Origin: JBGOUJ01 sp041477005
Lineage (GTDB): Bacteria; Acidobacteriota; Terriglobia; Bryobacterales; JACQDG01
Direction: 5' to 3'
DNA: 48,030 nucleotides
NCBI GenBank assembly: GCA_041477005.1
Contig: JBGOUJ010000004.1
Span: 1 to 48,030 of the forward strand
The position numbers and the translations under genes were made by a program. Shown here in pieces: positions 33,001-39,938 of this stretch (position 1 is the stretch's first letter; every line of letters begins with the position of its first letter). The notes under the pieces were generated by a model, which was not told the origin of the DNA, searched no databases, and worked only from the letters and a program-made list of their open reading frames with translations.

Positions 33001-33490
33001 GGGCCGGGCCGTCGAGGAGGCGATAGGCGGTTCGGGCCAGGCGGCCCGAGCCGGTCATCCCCTCCTCGATCAGCGAGCGAACCTCGTAAACCACCGGCAA
33101 GCCCAACCGGCGGCCGGCCACAGAGGCCGCCAGCCCGCAAAACGCCAGGCTATGCGCGTGAATCAGGTCGACCCTCTCTTCCAGCGCCACCCGCTCGATG
33201 CGCCGGGCAAACGGGACGAGCCTCCGGAGCCTGGCCGCCCGCTCCCACCACGGCTTGTCGCATGCCATGAAGCGCGCCGGGTCGGAGCCGTCGTAACAAC
33301 GGTGGTAGGGGATTCCGTGGTAGCGCTCCACCCCATCGCTCCGGGACGGGTCGGCCGGAGGCTGAAAGGGCGCGCTCAACACCACCGGGTGAATCCCCAG
33401 CCGCGCCTGCGCTTCCACCAGACATTGCGTCCGCACGGCGCCGCCGCTCACATCCGGATAGCAGTTGTAGACCACGTGCAAAACTCTCAT
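30074..33490 (-). CDS. Triple fusion: GT4 glycosyltransferase - GT4 glycosyltransferase - SGNH hydrolase
   Basis: A 1138-residue protein. Module 1 (about 1-400) is a GT-B glycosyltransferase: RVLHVVYNCYPDVSGGAVRT, VAGNGVDLEAH, LGYIGTLAPYEGLDLLLEA, and a donor-site region PLKPLEIMAHGQPLLASD. Module 2 (about 405-790) is a second GT4: GGVENGANMILRS, VVPNGVEIPE, EGMPNAVLEAMAAGLPVVAT. One hydrophobic helix (about 810-828) follows. Module 3 (about 855-1138) is an SGNH hydrolase: VLGDSIASGYG, INAGVPSYNTAQE, LYWNDIHD and DGDHPNARG. The SGNH part may add or remove acyl groups on the polysaccharide, like AlgX/AlgJ-type proteins. Its start overlaps the heparinase gene stop by four bases. Module 2 carries a 24-residue tandem duplication beside the donor site. 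No frameshift is needed, so the fusion appears real. Confidence 0.9.
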   Translation of the reverse strand: MRVLHVVYNCYPDVSGGAVRTQCLVEAQARLGIHPVVLSAPFQPPADPSRSDGVERYHGIPYHRCYDGSDPARFMACDKPWWERAARLRRLVPFARRIERVALEERVDLIHAHSLAFCGLAASVAGRRLGLPVVYEVRSLIEEGMTGSGRLARTAYRLLDGPALRLASHVVVICEGLRQEMIRRGVAASKITVAGNGVDLEAHAPSPENGRRRADEFVLGYIGTLAPYEGLDLLLEAAALLAARRPRLRVLVVGDGIARPALEEQVRYLRLEAVVRFAGRVPHDEVARCYSRIDLFVLPRRPSRLADLVTPLKPLEIMAHGQPLLASDCGGHRELIVDGVNGVLFQPWSVGALARRIEAMMDDPEGLARLGRQARQWVSENRSWESQCRPVTELYGRLIAARRAARPGVLLVAPAPGGVLTGGVENGANMILRSRLAERHAMRLWKRTSPSRPGRSWHSRLARQILHFTRFAAGVALERPGAVHIKSSSGVNFAQSAVYALIGRLLGRRVLLQLHSGEFPQWYAGQGRLGRWAIRQALRWPSEILVLSEYWRRALCELAPGRLIRVVPNGVEIPEAPARPRSSDGVLRVLTIATLGEHKGHFDILAAADRLRGSPIRFLLAGPDETSGRGQGERIRQRAAELNLAGSVEFVGPVGPSEKWKLLAGSDVFLLPSRAEGMPNAVLEAMAAGLPVVATAVGALPEMLGKGHEVVGLAAGKLTAVGDLPEMLGEGLGGQLVAAGDPDGVAAALLELLQDPARRERMGRWNRVRAEACYSFDRLAQLLDGVYAPQPLAPVRQYGWLKPALLFLLVGELAARIVVPAPPQWLWPQTRFQASPSLGFCLRPSQQSFTADQPFRTNSVGMRGDEVALPKPPGLQRVLVLGDSIASGYGVREEETFARRLEALLNGGGRFEVINAGVPSYNTAQEVEFLAERGFALEPDIVVLALYWNDIHDKEGVGVDAEGRLVDTKVPRPPAFWASPAVYRLRNLMKRSRLLYLALDRCRMLEMRIRPPAQLETQKAVLEGADNPRVEQGWRAVEANLARFADLCRARRIRPLVLIVPMPQQLDRSFPRVRYQTVVQEMCGRQGLDWLDPLPAFQKAYAGHTSLFLPYDGDHPNARGHGSIAEQLFAALKPKEDP
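31304..31409 (-). repeat. 72-bp-period direct duplication inside the second GT4 module
   Basis: Bases 31304-31337 and 31376-31409 match at 31 of 34 positions, 72 bases apart. The offset is 24 codons, so the frame is kept. At protein level AVGALPEMLGKG is followed by AVGDLPEMLGEG. Weaker similarity extends into the spacer, consistent with a tandem duplication. Confidence 0.8.
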
Positions 33491-35505
33491 CGCTCAAAAC
33501 CTGCCGGCTGCGCGCCGGTGCGGCGGTAGAGAAACCGATGCCGGGATCCCTCGATGGCCCATTCAACCGTTTCTTCGCCGCGCTGCGCCAAGACGGTCGA
33601 TCCCCGGCGCTCCGTCGTCACACTTCCAAGCCCTTCGCTGCCGGCCCCCGGCGAGAGGAACGTGAACCACGCCAGCGGAAGCTCGGCTGTGCGCTCGATG
33701 AGCAGGACCGGCGCCGGCTCCCAATCTCCAAACCGGCTGGACCACAGGCCCGTGGTCAGCCGCCAGTCGGCGTCGGAAAAGCTGAACCGCAAGCCCGCGC
33801 CTTCCTCCGGGTCGAGGGCGACGACCGCCCCCGTCCCATCGCCCCGCACTTCGGTCCCGGGCGGGAAGTGGAACCGCAAGGCGCAATGATGCCGGCCCTC
33901 GCCATCCAGCCGGTCGGCGATCACCCAGCCCGACGTCGAGGCCGGCGGGCGGACAAACAGCACCGCCCGGTAATGGGTCACCGGCTGCCGCAGCCGGTGA
34001 TAGCCCTCGTGCACAGCCATGGCGTAATCGAACTCCTCGCTCATGTCGGCGTCGAGCAACCGGGTCGGCACCGGCCGCAGCCATTTGAAAAGGTCCAGAG
34101 CGTCGGTCTGATCGAGGCCGTCCACGGTGACGGTGTTGTGAGCGGCGGTTCCCCGCAGGGAGTCTCGGACGCGGATCGAAGCCCCGTAGGCGCCGGTGCC
34201 GGGGTCCGCCAGGAGCCAGCGGCCGCGGATCCTCGCCTGCACGCTCAAAGCGTCAGCATGGCCGTGCGAGGCGTTGGGCCACAGACCGATCGGGCCGACG
34301 TCGAACAACAGCGCCGCGTCTCCCGCCTGCCAAAGGCAATAGCCGCCCCGGGGAAACACCCGCGATCGGGAAGAATGCGCCAGCGCCGGTTCGTCGAGCC
34401 AGACGGCTACATCGGCCAGGTCGGGACGCTCTCCGAACGGAACGCCGCGGGCGCCATCGGCGTCGCCGACCGACGGCGGCTCGCCGCCCTCGCCGGAAAG
34501 GGCGGCCAGGAATTCGAGCATGGCCGCGACCCTCTCTCCAATAATGGGCGGCAGATTCCGGCCCGCGCGCCGGGCGACGGCCAGCACCTGCAAGTAGAAA
34601 TCCAGTACAAAGCGCTGGTAGCCGGTGGACTGCTCGCGGTCCACGCCATCGGGCGTCACCTGCCGCTCGATCTCGCGAGTCAGTATCTTGAGCGCGCGTT
34701 GCTCCCGGCGGCGCGCCTCCGGAAGGGTCGGAACAGCCACGCTCAGTATCCACAGGGCGGCCGCTTCCCCGATCAAGTGATTGGTCGGGTCGCTGTAGAT
34801 GGACAGGTGGCTGGCTAGATACTCATAGTGCTCCTGGAGCGAGCGGAGCCAGGCCCGAAGGAGGCGTTCTTCGAGATCCGGCAGCGCGGCGGCCAGCGTC
34901 CACAGCCACGATATCGACCGCAGGCCGACCTCCAGCGCGCTCGACCAGTTCCGGCCGCGGCCGAATGGATTTTTCTCGCGCCAGTCTTCCAGCAGAGCGG
35001 TGATGCGGTCCAGGAAAACCGCCTCTCCCGTAAGAAGAAAAGCGCGCGCGAAGGTAAACAGGAACTGGTGGCGGTTCAGCTCCCAGACCCAACGCGTATC
35101 GCCGCGATGCCAATCGAGCCGGCCCGGTTCGAGCGCGACCGGAACGCCGGAGATTTCCCAGGCGTCGAGGCCGCGGCGGGCGAAATCGACGAGACGCTCG
35201 GTCTGTTCGGGGCGGAAGCGCCGCCAGGATTGGATGATGCGGCGGGCCCCGGCGGGGCCGAAGAGAAAGCGGCTGTCCATCCATTCGGCGCAATCCTGCC
35301 GGCCGGGAGGCTCCCAGAAAGGCACAACGATCTCCTTATTCTTTCGGCCGCGCTCCCGCAGCCGGGCGGCGATCTCTTTCGGCCCCATGACGGCGAGCCG
35401 CCTGGCATAGCGCAAAGAGCGTTCGATTTCGGGGCGGCAGTGCCATTTCAGCCGCGCTTCACTGACGGCCGTGGTTAACGGTTTTTTGAATTCTGATCGC
35501 CGCAT
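33487..35505 (-). CDS. Heparinase II/III-like protein (polysaccharide lyase family)
   Basis: A 672-residue protein. The ATG at 35505 has GGAG close upstream and overlaps the methyltransferase gene by 47 bases. The N-terminal alpha/alpha toroid (about 90-370) includes WELNRHQFLFTFARAF, NHLIGEAAALWIL and TPDGVDREQSTGYQRFVLDF, the usual heparinase II/III N-domain. The C-terminal beta part (about 395-670) has NASHGHADALS with the expected His residues and HNTVTVDGLDQ. Genes of this family occur in many exopolysaccharide clusters, where they are thought to trim uronic-acid-containing polymers by beta-elimination. No signal peptide is evident at this start. It is coupled to the fusion gene downstream (ATGA). 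Confidence 0.85.
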   Translation of the reverse strand: MRRSEFKKPLTTAVSEARLKWHCRPEIERSLRYARRLAVMGPKEIAARLRERGRKNKEIVVPFWEPPGRQDCAEWMDSRFLFGPAGARRIIQSWRRFRPEQTERLVDFARRGLDAWEISGVPVALEPGRLDWHRGDTRWVWELNRHQFLFTFARAFLLTGEAVFLDRITALLEDWREKNPFGRGRNWSSALEVGLRSISWLWTLAAALPDLEERLLRAWLRSLQEHYEYLASHLSIYSDPTNHLIGEAAALWILSVAVPTLPEARRREQRALKILTREIERQVTPDGVDREQSTGYQRFVLDFYLQVLAVARRAGRNLPPIIGERVAAMLEFLAALSGEGGEPPSVGDADGARGVPFGERPDLADVAVWLDEPALAHSSRSRVFPRGGYCLWQAGDAALLFDVGPIGLWPNASHGHADALSVQARIRGRWLLADPGTGAYGASIRVRDSLRGTAAHNTVTVDGLDQTDALDLFKWLRPVPTRLLDADMSEEFDYAMAVHEGYHRLRQPVTHYRAVLFVRPPASTSGWVIADRLDGEGRHHCALRFHFPPGTEVRGDGTGAVVALDPEEGAGLRFSFSDADWRLTTGLWSSRFGDWEPAPVLLIERTAELPLAWFTFLSPGAGSEGLGSVTTERRGSTVLAQRGEETVEWAIEGSRHRFLYRRTGAQPAGFER

Positions 35506-36253
35506 ATTCTCCGATGTAGACCATCGCCCGCGGAAACGTCTTCTCCAGAAACTCACAAATCGGGATCGCCACATTCAGCACATGAAACTTCCCCAGGATT
35601 TCCGTCTCGACTCTTTTCAGGGTTCGGAGGCAAGTAACTTCGGCTCCGGCGAATTCTCGGGCCAGCCGAAGGGGATTGTGGCCGTAGAAATACAAGGGTG
35701 GGGGTGGCTTGATCGCCGCCCGGCGGGAGCTTCCCAGTATTCCTTTTGCGACTCGCCCCAGGAGAAACAGGAGATTGTATTGGGAATGATAGAAGACCAC
35801 GATGTTCTTCCTGTCCTTTATGACTCTGTAGAATTCACGAAGAACGGTGGGTTGCAGATCTTTGTCGACATGATAGAGGCAGTGAGAAGCCAGCACGGAA
35901 TCGAAACATCCCTCTTGGAAGGGCAGCGCGGCCAGATCGGCAACGACATAAAGGCCGCGATCGCGGAGCCGTTCTCTCGCCCCCTGCAGGCCCCGCAGAG
36001 AAATGTCTGCGCAGACGTGCTTTTGAAAATTGCCCGACATTTCCACCCTCGGCTCGGAGCCCGAGCCGGCGTCGAGAAAGAAGCGGCCGCCGCCGGCGAA
36101 ATGCTTCTGATAGCGTATTTCATTGGCGTGCAGGTAGGCTTGCGCCGCCTCGCTGAGATCCTCGTGCAGAATCTCGCCGAGAAATCGCCGGCTGCCCGCG
36201 TCTGTTTTCCAGCCGTAGGAGTCGTAGAAAGCTTTTACGCTGTCTCGGATCAT
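35459..36253 (-). CDS. Class I SAM-dependent methyltransferase
   Basis: The ATG at 36253 is chosen for its upstream GGAGAGG. The 264-residue protein has motif I LDAGSGSEP, an acidic loop end in CADIS, and VVADLAALPFQEGCFDSVLA, the usual motif II region of a Rossmann-fold methyltransferase. The C-terminal third is more hydrophobic (LLFLLGRVAKGILG). Its position suggests methylation of a sugar or lipid-linked intermediate. Lines counted inside the gene are about 47-50% GC, much lower than the neighbouring cluster genes, so it may have been acquired separately. Its end overlaps the heparinase gene start. Confidence 0.88.
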   Translation of the reverse strand: MIRDSVKAFYDSYGWKTDAGSRRFLGEILHEDLSEAAQAYLHANEIRYQKHFAGGGRFFLDAGSGSEPRVEMSGNFQKHVCADISLRGLQGARERLRDRGLYVVADLAALPFQEGCFDSVLASHCLYHVDKDLQPTVLREFYRVIKDRKNIVVFYHSQYNLLFLLGRVAKGILGSSRRAAIKPPPPLYFYGHNPLRLAREFAGAEVTCLRTLKRVETEILGKFHVLNVAIPICEFLEKTFPRAMVYIGEYAAIRIQKTVNHGRQ

Positions 36254-36319
36254 ACCAGCCTCTCCGATCGCCGGCCGCACCATTTCAAGAGCTGCTCTTG
36301 GCCGGTCATACGCGCCGGA

Positions 36320-37261
36320 TCACTTCGTGCAGGGAACGTCGCCGTTGCGGACCAGCACGGGAATCTGAATCAAGTTGGCCATATCGTTCGCGCCTTCAGA
36401 CAGATTCAATGTCAGCTCCAGCTTGTACTCTCCGCAGGGATGAAGCGGAGGGTAGTCCATGGTCCCCGCGCCCGCGCCCAGAAGGTTCTTCGGAAGCTCG
36501 AAATTGATCTGATCCAGGCCGGCGAACTGCGGGGAATAGCCGACAAAAGACGGGGTGACCCACATCCAGGTATCGTCCTTGGAACCGTAGACGGGGATGC
36601 CGCCGACCGTCATCTGCACCTCGAGCGGAGTTTTTCCGTCGATCAGGCGCCCCAGCCCCGTCAGCCAGAGACTGTACGGCTTGCCGATCTGCGCGGGGTT
36701 GTTGGATGTGATGAGCGACCCAGCCTGATCGGTCAAGGCGCCTCTCACCGCCTGCTGGTCATGGATGCGCTGGGGCATCAAGCGGCAGGGAGAGGGGTCC
36801 GCCCAGAGCGGGTTGTAGGCGCAATCGAATCCCATCCCAAAGATCCGCGGCGCGGCCGCCGCAAGGGCCTGCCGCCGGGCGCCATCGCTCTCCATCGCCC
36901 CGTGGCGAACGACGAAAGCTCCCTGGTAGAACGGCTGGGTGGGGTCCGGGCCGCTGTAAGCGATTCGGAAATTGATTTGCGTCGGGCTGACGAACAGCAG
37001 CTCCATCGGAAAGCATTGGTCCCAAACGGCGCTCAGGGGCGCGCAATAACGCAATTCGGTGTCGCCCAGTTTCTTCGGCAGCGGCAGAGAGGCGGCCACG
37101 TAGGCCTGGTCCGAGAGGCCGATGCCGAAGACCGTGGCGAGGCCTTCAAAGGCGATGCCATATTGGAAGTCCGCCGCGCTGACCACAGCGTTGATCTGGG
37201 GTCGCTGCTGCGCGTTGGACGGCCCTGCCAGGAGCAGAATAGAAACGGCCCAGCGTTTCAT
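36320..37261 (-). CDS. Secreted TIGR03437-family protein
   Basis: The ATG at 37261 has GAGAGGA upstream and opens a signal peptide (KRWAVSILLLAGPSNAQQ). The 313-residue protein contains the phrases INAVVSAADFQ, GLATVFGIGLS, LLFVSPTQINFRI and LTGLGRLIDG. These are the hallmarks of the TIGR03437 C-terminal domain, first named from Solibacter and expanded almost only in acidobacteria. It is probably extracytoplasmic and beta-rich; the role is unknown. It starts 11 bases after the flippase gene, inside the polysaccharide cluster, which is an uncommon context as far as I know. Confidence 0.88.
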   Translation of the reverse strand: MKRWAVSILLLAGPSNAQQRPQINAVVSAADFQYGIAFEGLATVFGIGLSDQAYVAASLPLPKKLGDTELRYCAPLSAVWDQCFPMELLFVSPTQINFRIAYSGPDPTQPFYQGAFVVRHGAMESDGARRQALAAAAPRIFGMGFDCAYNPLWADPSPCRLMPQRIHDQQAVRGALTDQAGSLITSNNPAQIGKPYSLWLTGLGRLIDGKTPLEVQMTVGGIPVYGSKDDTWMWVTPSFVGYSPQFAGLDQINFELPKNLLGAGAGTMDYPPLHPCGEYKLELTLNLSEGANDMANLIQIPVLVRNGDVPCTK

Positions 37262-37272
37262 GGCATTCCTCT

Positions 37273-38532
37273 CTAAGTGAGCGCCGGCGCCGTGTCGCTC
37301 CGGCGCTCGAGCGACGGCCGGCGTCTTAAATAGCTGAACTGCGCCCCGCTGTAGACCAGCGCCGTGACCAGCGTGACCGCCGCCGCCCCTCGCGCCCCGT
37401 AACGCGGGATCAGGGTGAGGTTGAGCGCCACGTTCAAAACGAGCAGCGCCGCGTTGATGGCCAGGTCCGCACGCTGCCGATCGGTGGCCACCAGCAGGCA
37501 GGCGTGGTACCGGCTCCACGCATAGGGCACGGCCGTCCAGATCAACACGACCAAAAGGGGGGCGGCAGTGGAGAAACTTTGGCCGTAGAGCAAAGCGAGC
37601 AACGGGCCGGCCAGCGCGCTGACGGCAAGCGCCAGCGGCGCGGTGAGCAGCACCAGCCACCGCAGCGCCGCGGCGCGATACTCCGGTACTCCGGTGGCCC
37701 GCCCTTGAGGCCCGCCAGCCAGCCGCGGATAGAGCGCCTGGCAGAGACTTTGCGGCAGCAGAATGGCAACGTCCAGGATCCGGTAAGCGGCGGTGTACTG
37801 ACCGACCTCGCTCACGTCCCGCAGGCGAGAGAGCAGCAAGACGTCGACGCGCCAGTAAAGGGTGGCGCAGAGGGAGCTCAGCGCGAAGACCGGCGCCTGG
37901 GCGGCAAGGCTTCGGATGGACGCGAGGTCGGCCCGGACCGAGAGGCGCACTCCCCGCCGTCGCAGCAGCACAATCGAGACCGCGCAGGCCACAGCCCGCC
38001 CGGCGACGGCCGCCGCGAGAACGGCCTCCAGCCCATGGCCCGCCAGCACCGCCGCGACGCCGAGGCCGGCCTTGGCCGCTTGTTCGGCGAGCACCGCCAG
38101 CGCGATCGGGATGGTGTCCTCGCAAGCGAGGAAGGCGGCCTCAAAGCAGCTCAGCCACGTCGAGGGCAGGATCGCCAGGCTTGCGATCTGCAAAGCCCGC
38201 GCCGTGGCCGGATCGTGCTCTCCGAGGCGAGAGAGGCAGGCCATGACGACGCTGAGCACTACAGAAACGCCGCCGCCCAGGGCGAGGCCGCTCGAAAGCA
38301 GCCGGCCTAGCGCTGTCCTATCGCGCGCTCCCTCCCGGGTCAGCAATCCGGGAAGGCCCAGAGGCCCCAACAAGCCGCACAGGGCCAGATACGCATAGGC
38401 CAGGCTGTAGCGGCCCAAGTCCGCCGCTCCGAGCCGGCGCGACACCGCCACAACCACCGCCGCCGAGCACAACGGCGCCCCGATCCTCAGAGCTGCCAGC
38501 ACCGCCGCGTTGGCCGTCGCTCGACGTCTCAT
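37273..38532 (-). CDS. Wzx-like polysaccharide flippase (MATE/MOP superfamily)
   Basis: The ATG at 38532 overlaps the stop of the preceding gene (ATGA) and has GGAGG five bases upstream; the sequence further upstream in this frame is a shadow of the ligase gene. The 419-residue protein has about 12 hydrophobic helices, with the typical beginning RIGAPLCSAAVVVAVSRRLG and LGRYSLAYAYL. It also has WRVDVLLLSRLRDVSEVGQY, a phrase characteristic of oligosaccharide flippases. It should move undecaprenyl-linked repeat units across the inner membrane before polymerisation. Confidence 0.85.
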   Translation of the reverse strand: MRRRATANAAVLAALRIGAPLCSAAVVVAVSRRLGAADLGRYSLAYAYLALCGLLGPLGLPGLLTREGARDRTALGRLLSSGLALGGGVSVVLSVVMACLSRLGEHDPATARALQIASLAILPSTWLSCFEAAFLACEDTIPIALAVLAEQAAKAGLGVAAVLAGHGLEAVLAAAVAGRAVACAVSIVLLRRRGVRLSVRADLASIRSLAAQAPVFALSSLCATLYWRVDVLLLSRLRDVSEVGQYTAAYRILDVAILLPQSLCQALYPRLAGGPQGRATGVPEYRAAALRWLVLLTAPLALAVSALAGPLLALLYGQSFSTAAPLLVVLIWTAVPYAWSRYHACLLVATDRQRADLAINAALLVLNVALNLTLIPRYGARGAAAVTLVTALVYSGAQFSYLRRRPSLERRSDTAPALT

Positions 38533-39938
38533 GAGGCCTCCGCGCCGGCGGCAGGATGCATTCGTGCGGCCGCCGCCATCAGCCCGCACAGAAACCAGAG
38601 GAGAGCGTTGGCCGGCGGGCCAAGCGAGACGTCCCAGAGCATCTGCCAAGAGAGGGCAATCAAGCCCGCTCGCCAGCCGAGCGCCATCCGGCGGGCCAAG
38701 GGAACAGCCATCCGCTCCGGTGAGGCCCGGCGAAATGCCATCCACAGAAACACGAGCCAGGCCGCCAGTCCAGGCAGGCCGGTCTCCGCCGCCCGCAGCA
38801 GGTAGACGTTGTGGACCACGTACAGCCACCGGTCAGACAATTCCGGCGTGAGGTAATCGCGGAAGACGTAGGGGTAAGCTCCGGCCCCGACGCCCGCCAA
38901 TGGATGAGCCTGGATCACCCGCACAGCCATTTGGACCAGCGCCCATCGCTCCTCGAAGGCGGCCGCGTGGTCCTCCGCAGTGCGTATCAGAATCCTGGGC
39001 AGCAGAGCCAGTGTGACTGCCAGCACCACGAGGAGGAGAACCACGACATTGCGGCGCACCAGCATGTGGCGCCGCGCGCCGGCGACCAGAAGATAGAGCA
39101 GTCCGAGGGCGAAGCCGATCCAGGCGGCGCGGGTAAAGGTCAAGACCAGGGCGGCGCAGCCCAGTGCCGGCGGCAGGCCGTCCCGCAGCCGGAAGTTCGG
39201 CGCCACGGTCAGTAACTTCGAGATGGCCAGCAGCAGGAGCGGCAGTAAGAAGCTGGAAAAGGCGCCGGGGTGCGTCCCCACCGAGCCGCCGTAGCGCCCC
39301 AGCGCCGCCTCGGGTCGCTCGATCCACTCGCCGGTCGGCGTGAACGTGGCCCCGGCCAGGCTTTGCAAGAAGTAGAGGATCGATTGCAGAACCAGGGTCG
39401 CCAGCAGCGCGCGCTCGACCAGCCGGAGATCCTCCGGGTCCTGGACGGCATTGGCAGCGGCCAGAAAGATCGCAGAGTAAGCCGCCAGGATCATGAGGTG
39501 ACAGAAGCCTACGAACCGAGCGGGTGAGCCGGGGATCGAAGCCGCCGTGGTCAAAACCAGCAACGCCGCAGCGATCACCGTCCCTCCGCCCCAAACCCAG
39601 GGAACGCGGCGGCCGATCAGGAGCGCCCCCAGGGCGGTCAAGGACGACAAGGGCACAGTGAGCGAATTCGGCCATGAGAAGCCGACGGACGAGGCCGGAG
39701 GCGGTTCCGTCAAATAGAGGGCCAAGCCGATCTGCAAGCTGAAGACAAAAACGAACAACACGGCTCGCCGGGGACGGCGGGCCGCCAGGATCAGCGGGAG
39801 GGTGACCGCGCCGGTTACGGCCGCAACCACCCAGCGATCGGGCATTTGGGCCAGACAGACGATCGCCAGTCCCGCGCTCAAGCCGAAGACGGCGCAAAGC
39901 CAGAGGACCGGGGCGCCTAGCGTCTCACTGCGGGTCAT
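38529..39938 (-). CDS. O-antigen ligase/Wzy polymerase family protein
   Basis: A 469-residue integral membrane protein with about 11-12 helices. A large periplasmic segment near 335-380 carries QAHPLAGVGAGAYPYVFRDY and VHNVYLLRAAETGLPG. This GxGxG...HNxYL...ETG region is the usual Wzy_C/WaaL signature (PF04932). It should polymerise or ligate lipid-linked repeat units in the periplasm. The start overlaps the end of the GT26-SGNH gene by 14 bases, and the stop overlaps the flippase start. Confidence 0.85.
   Translation of the reverse strand: MTRSETLGAPVLWLCAVFGLSAGLAIVCLAQMPDRWVVAAVTGAVTLPLILAARRPRRAVLFVFVFSLQIGLALYLTEPPPASSVGFSWPNSLTVPLSSLTALGALLIGRRVPWVWGGGTVIAAALLVLTTAASIPGSPARFVGFCHLMILAAYSAIFLAAANAVQDPEDLRLVERALLATLVLQSILYFLQSLAGATFTPTGEWIERPEAALGRYGGSVGTHPGAFSSFLLPLLLLAISKLLTVAPNFRLRDGLPPALGCAALVLTFTRAAWIGFALGLLYLLVAGARRHMLVRRNVVVLLLVVLAVTLALLPRILIRTAEDHAAAFEERWALVQMAVRVIQAHPLAGVGAGAYPYVFRDYLTPELSDRWLYVVHNVYLLRAAETGLPGLAAWLVFLWMAFRRASPERMAVPLARRMALGWRAGLIALSWQMLWDVSLGPPANALLWFLCGLMAAAARMHPAAGAEAS

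Noticed and set aside
32171..33529. A 452-codon plus-strand frame opposite the first GT4 module
   Set aside because: Composition is that of a shadow frame, and the minus-strand glycosyltransferase motifs are unambiguous.
36320..38125. A 601-codon minus-strand frame extending far upstream of the TIGR03437 protein
   Set aside because: The first 288 codons overlap the flippase gene and give arginine/glycine-rich sequence typical of a shadow frame. The signal peptide and ribosome-binding site at 37261 mark the true start.
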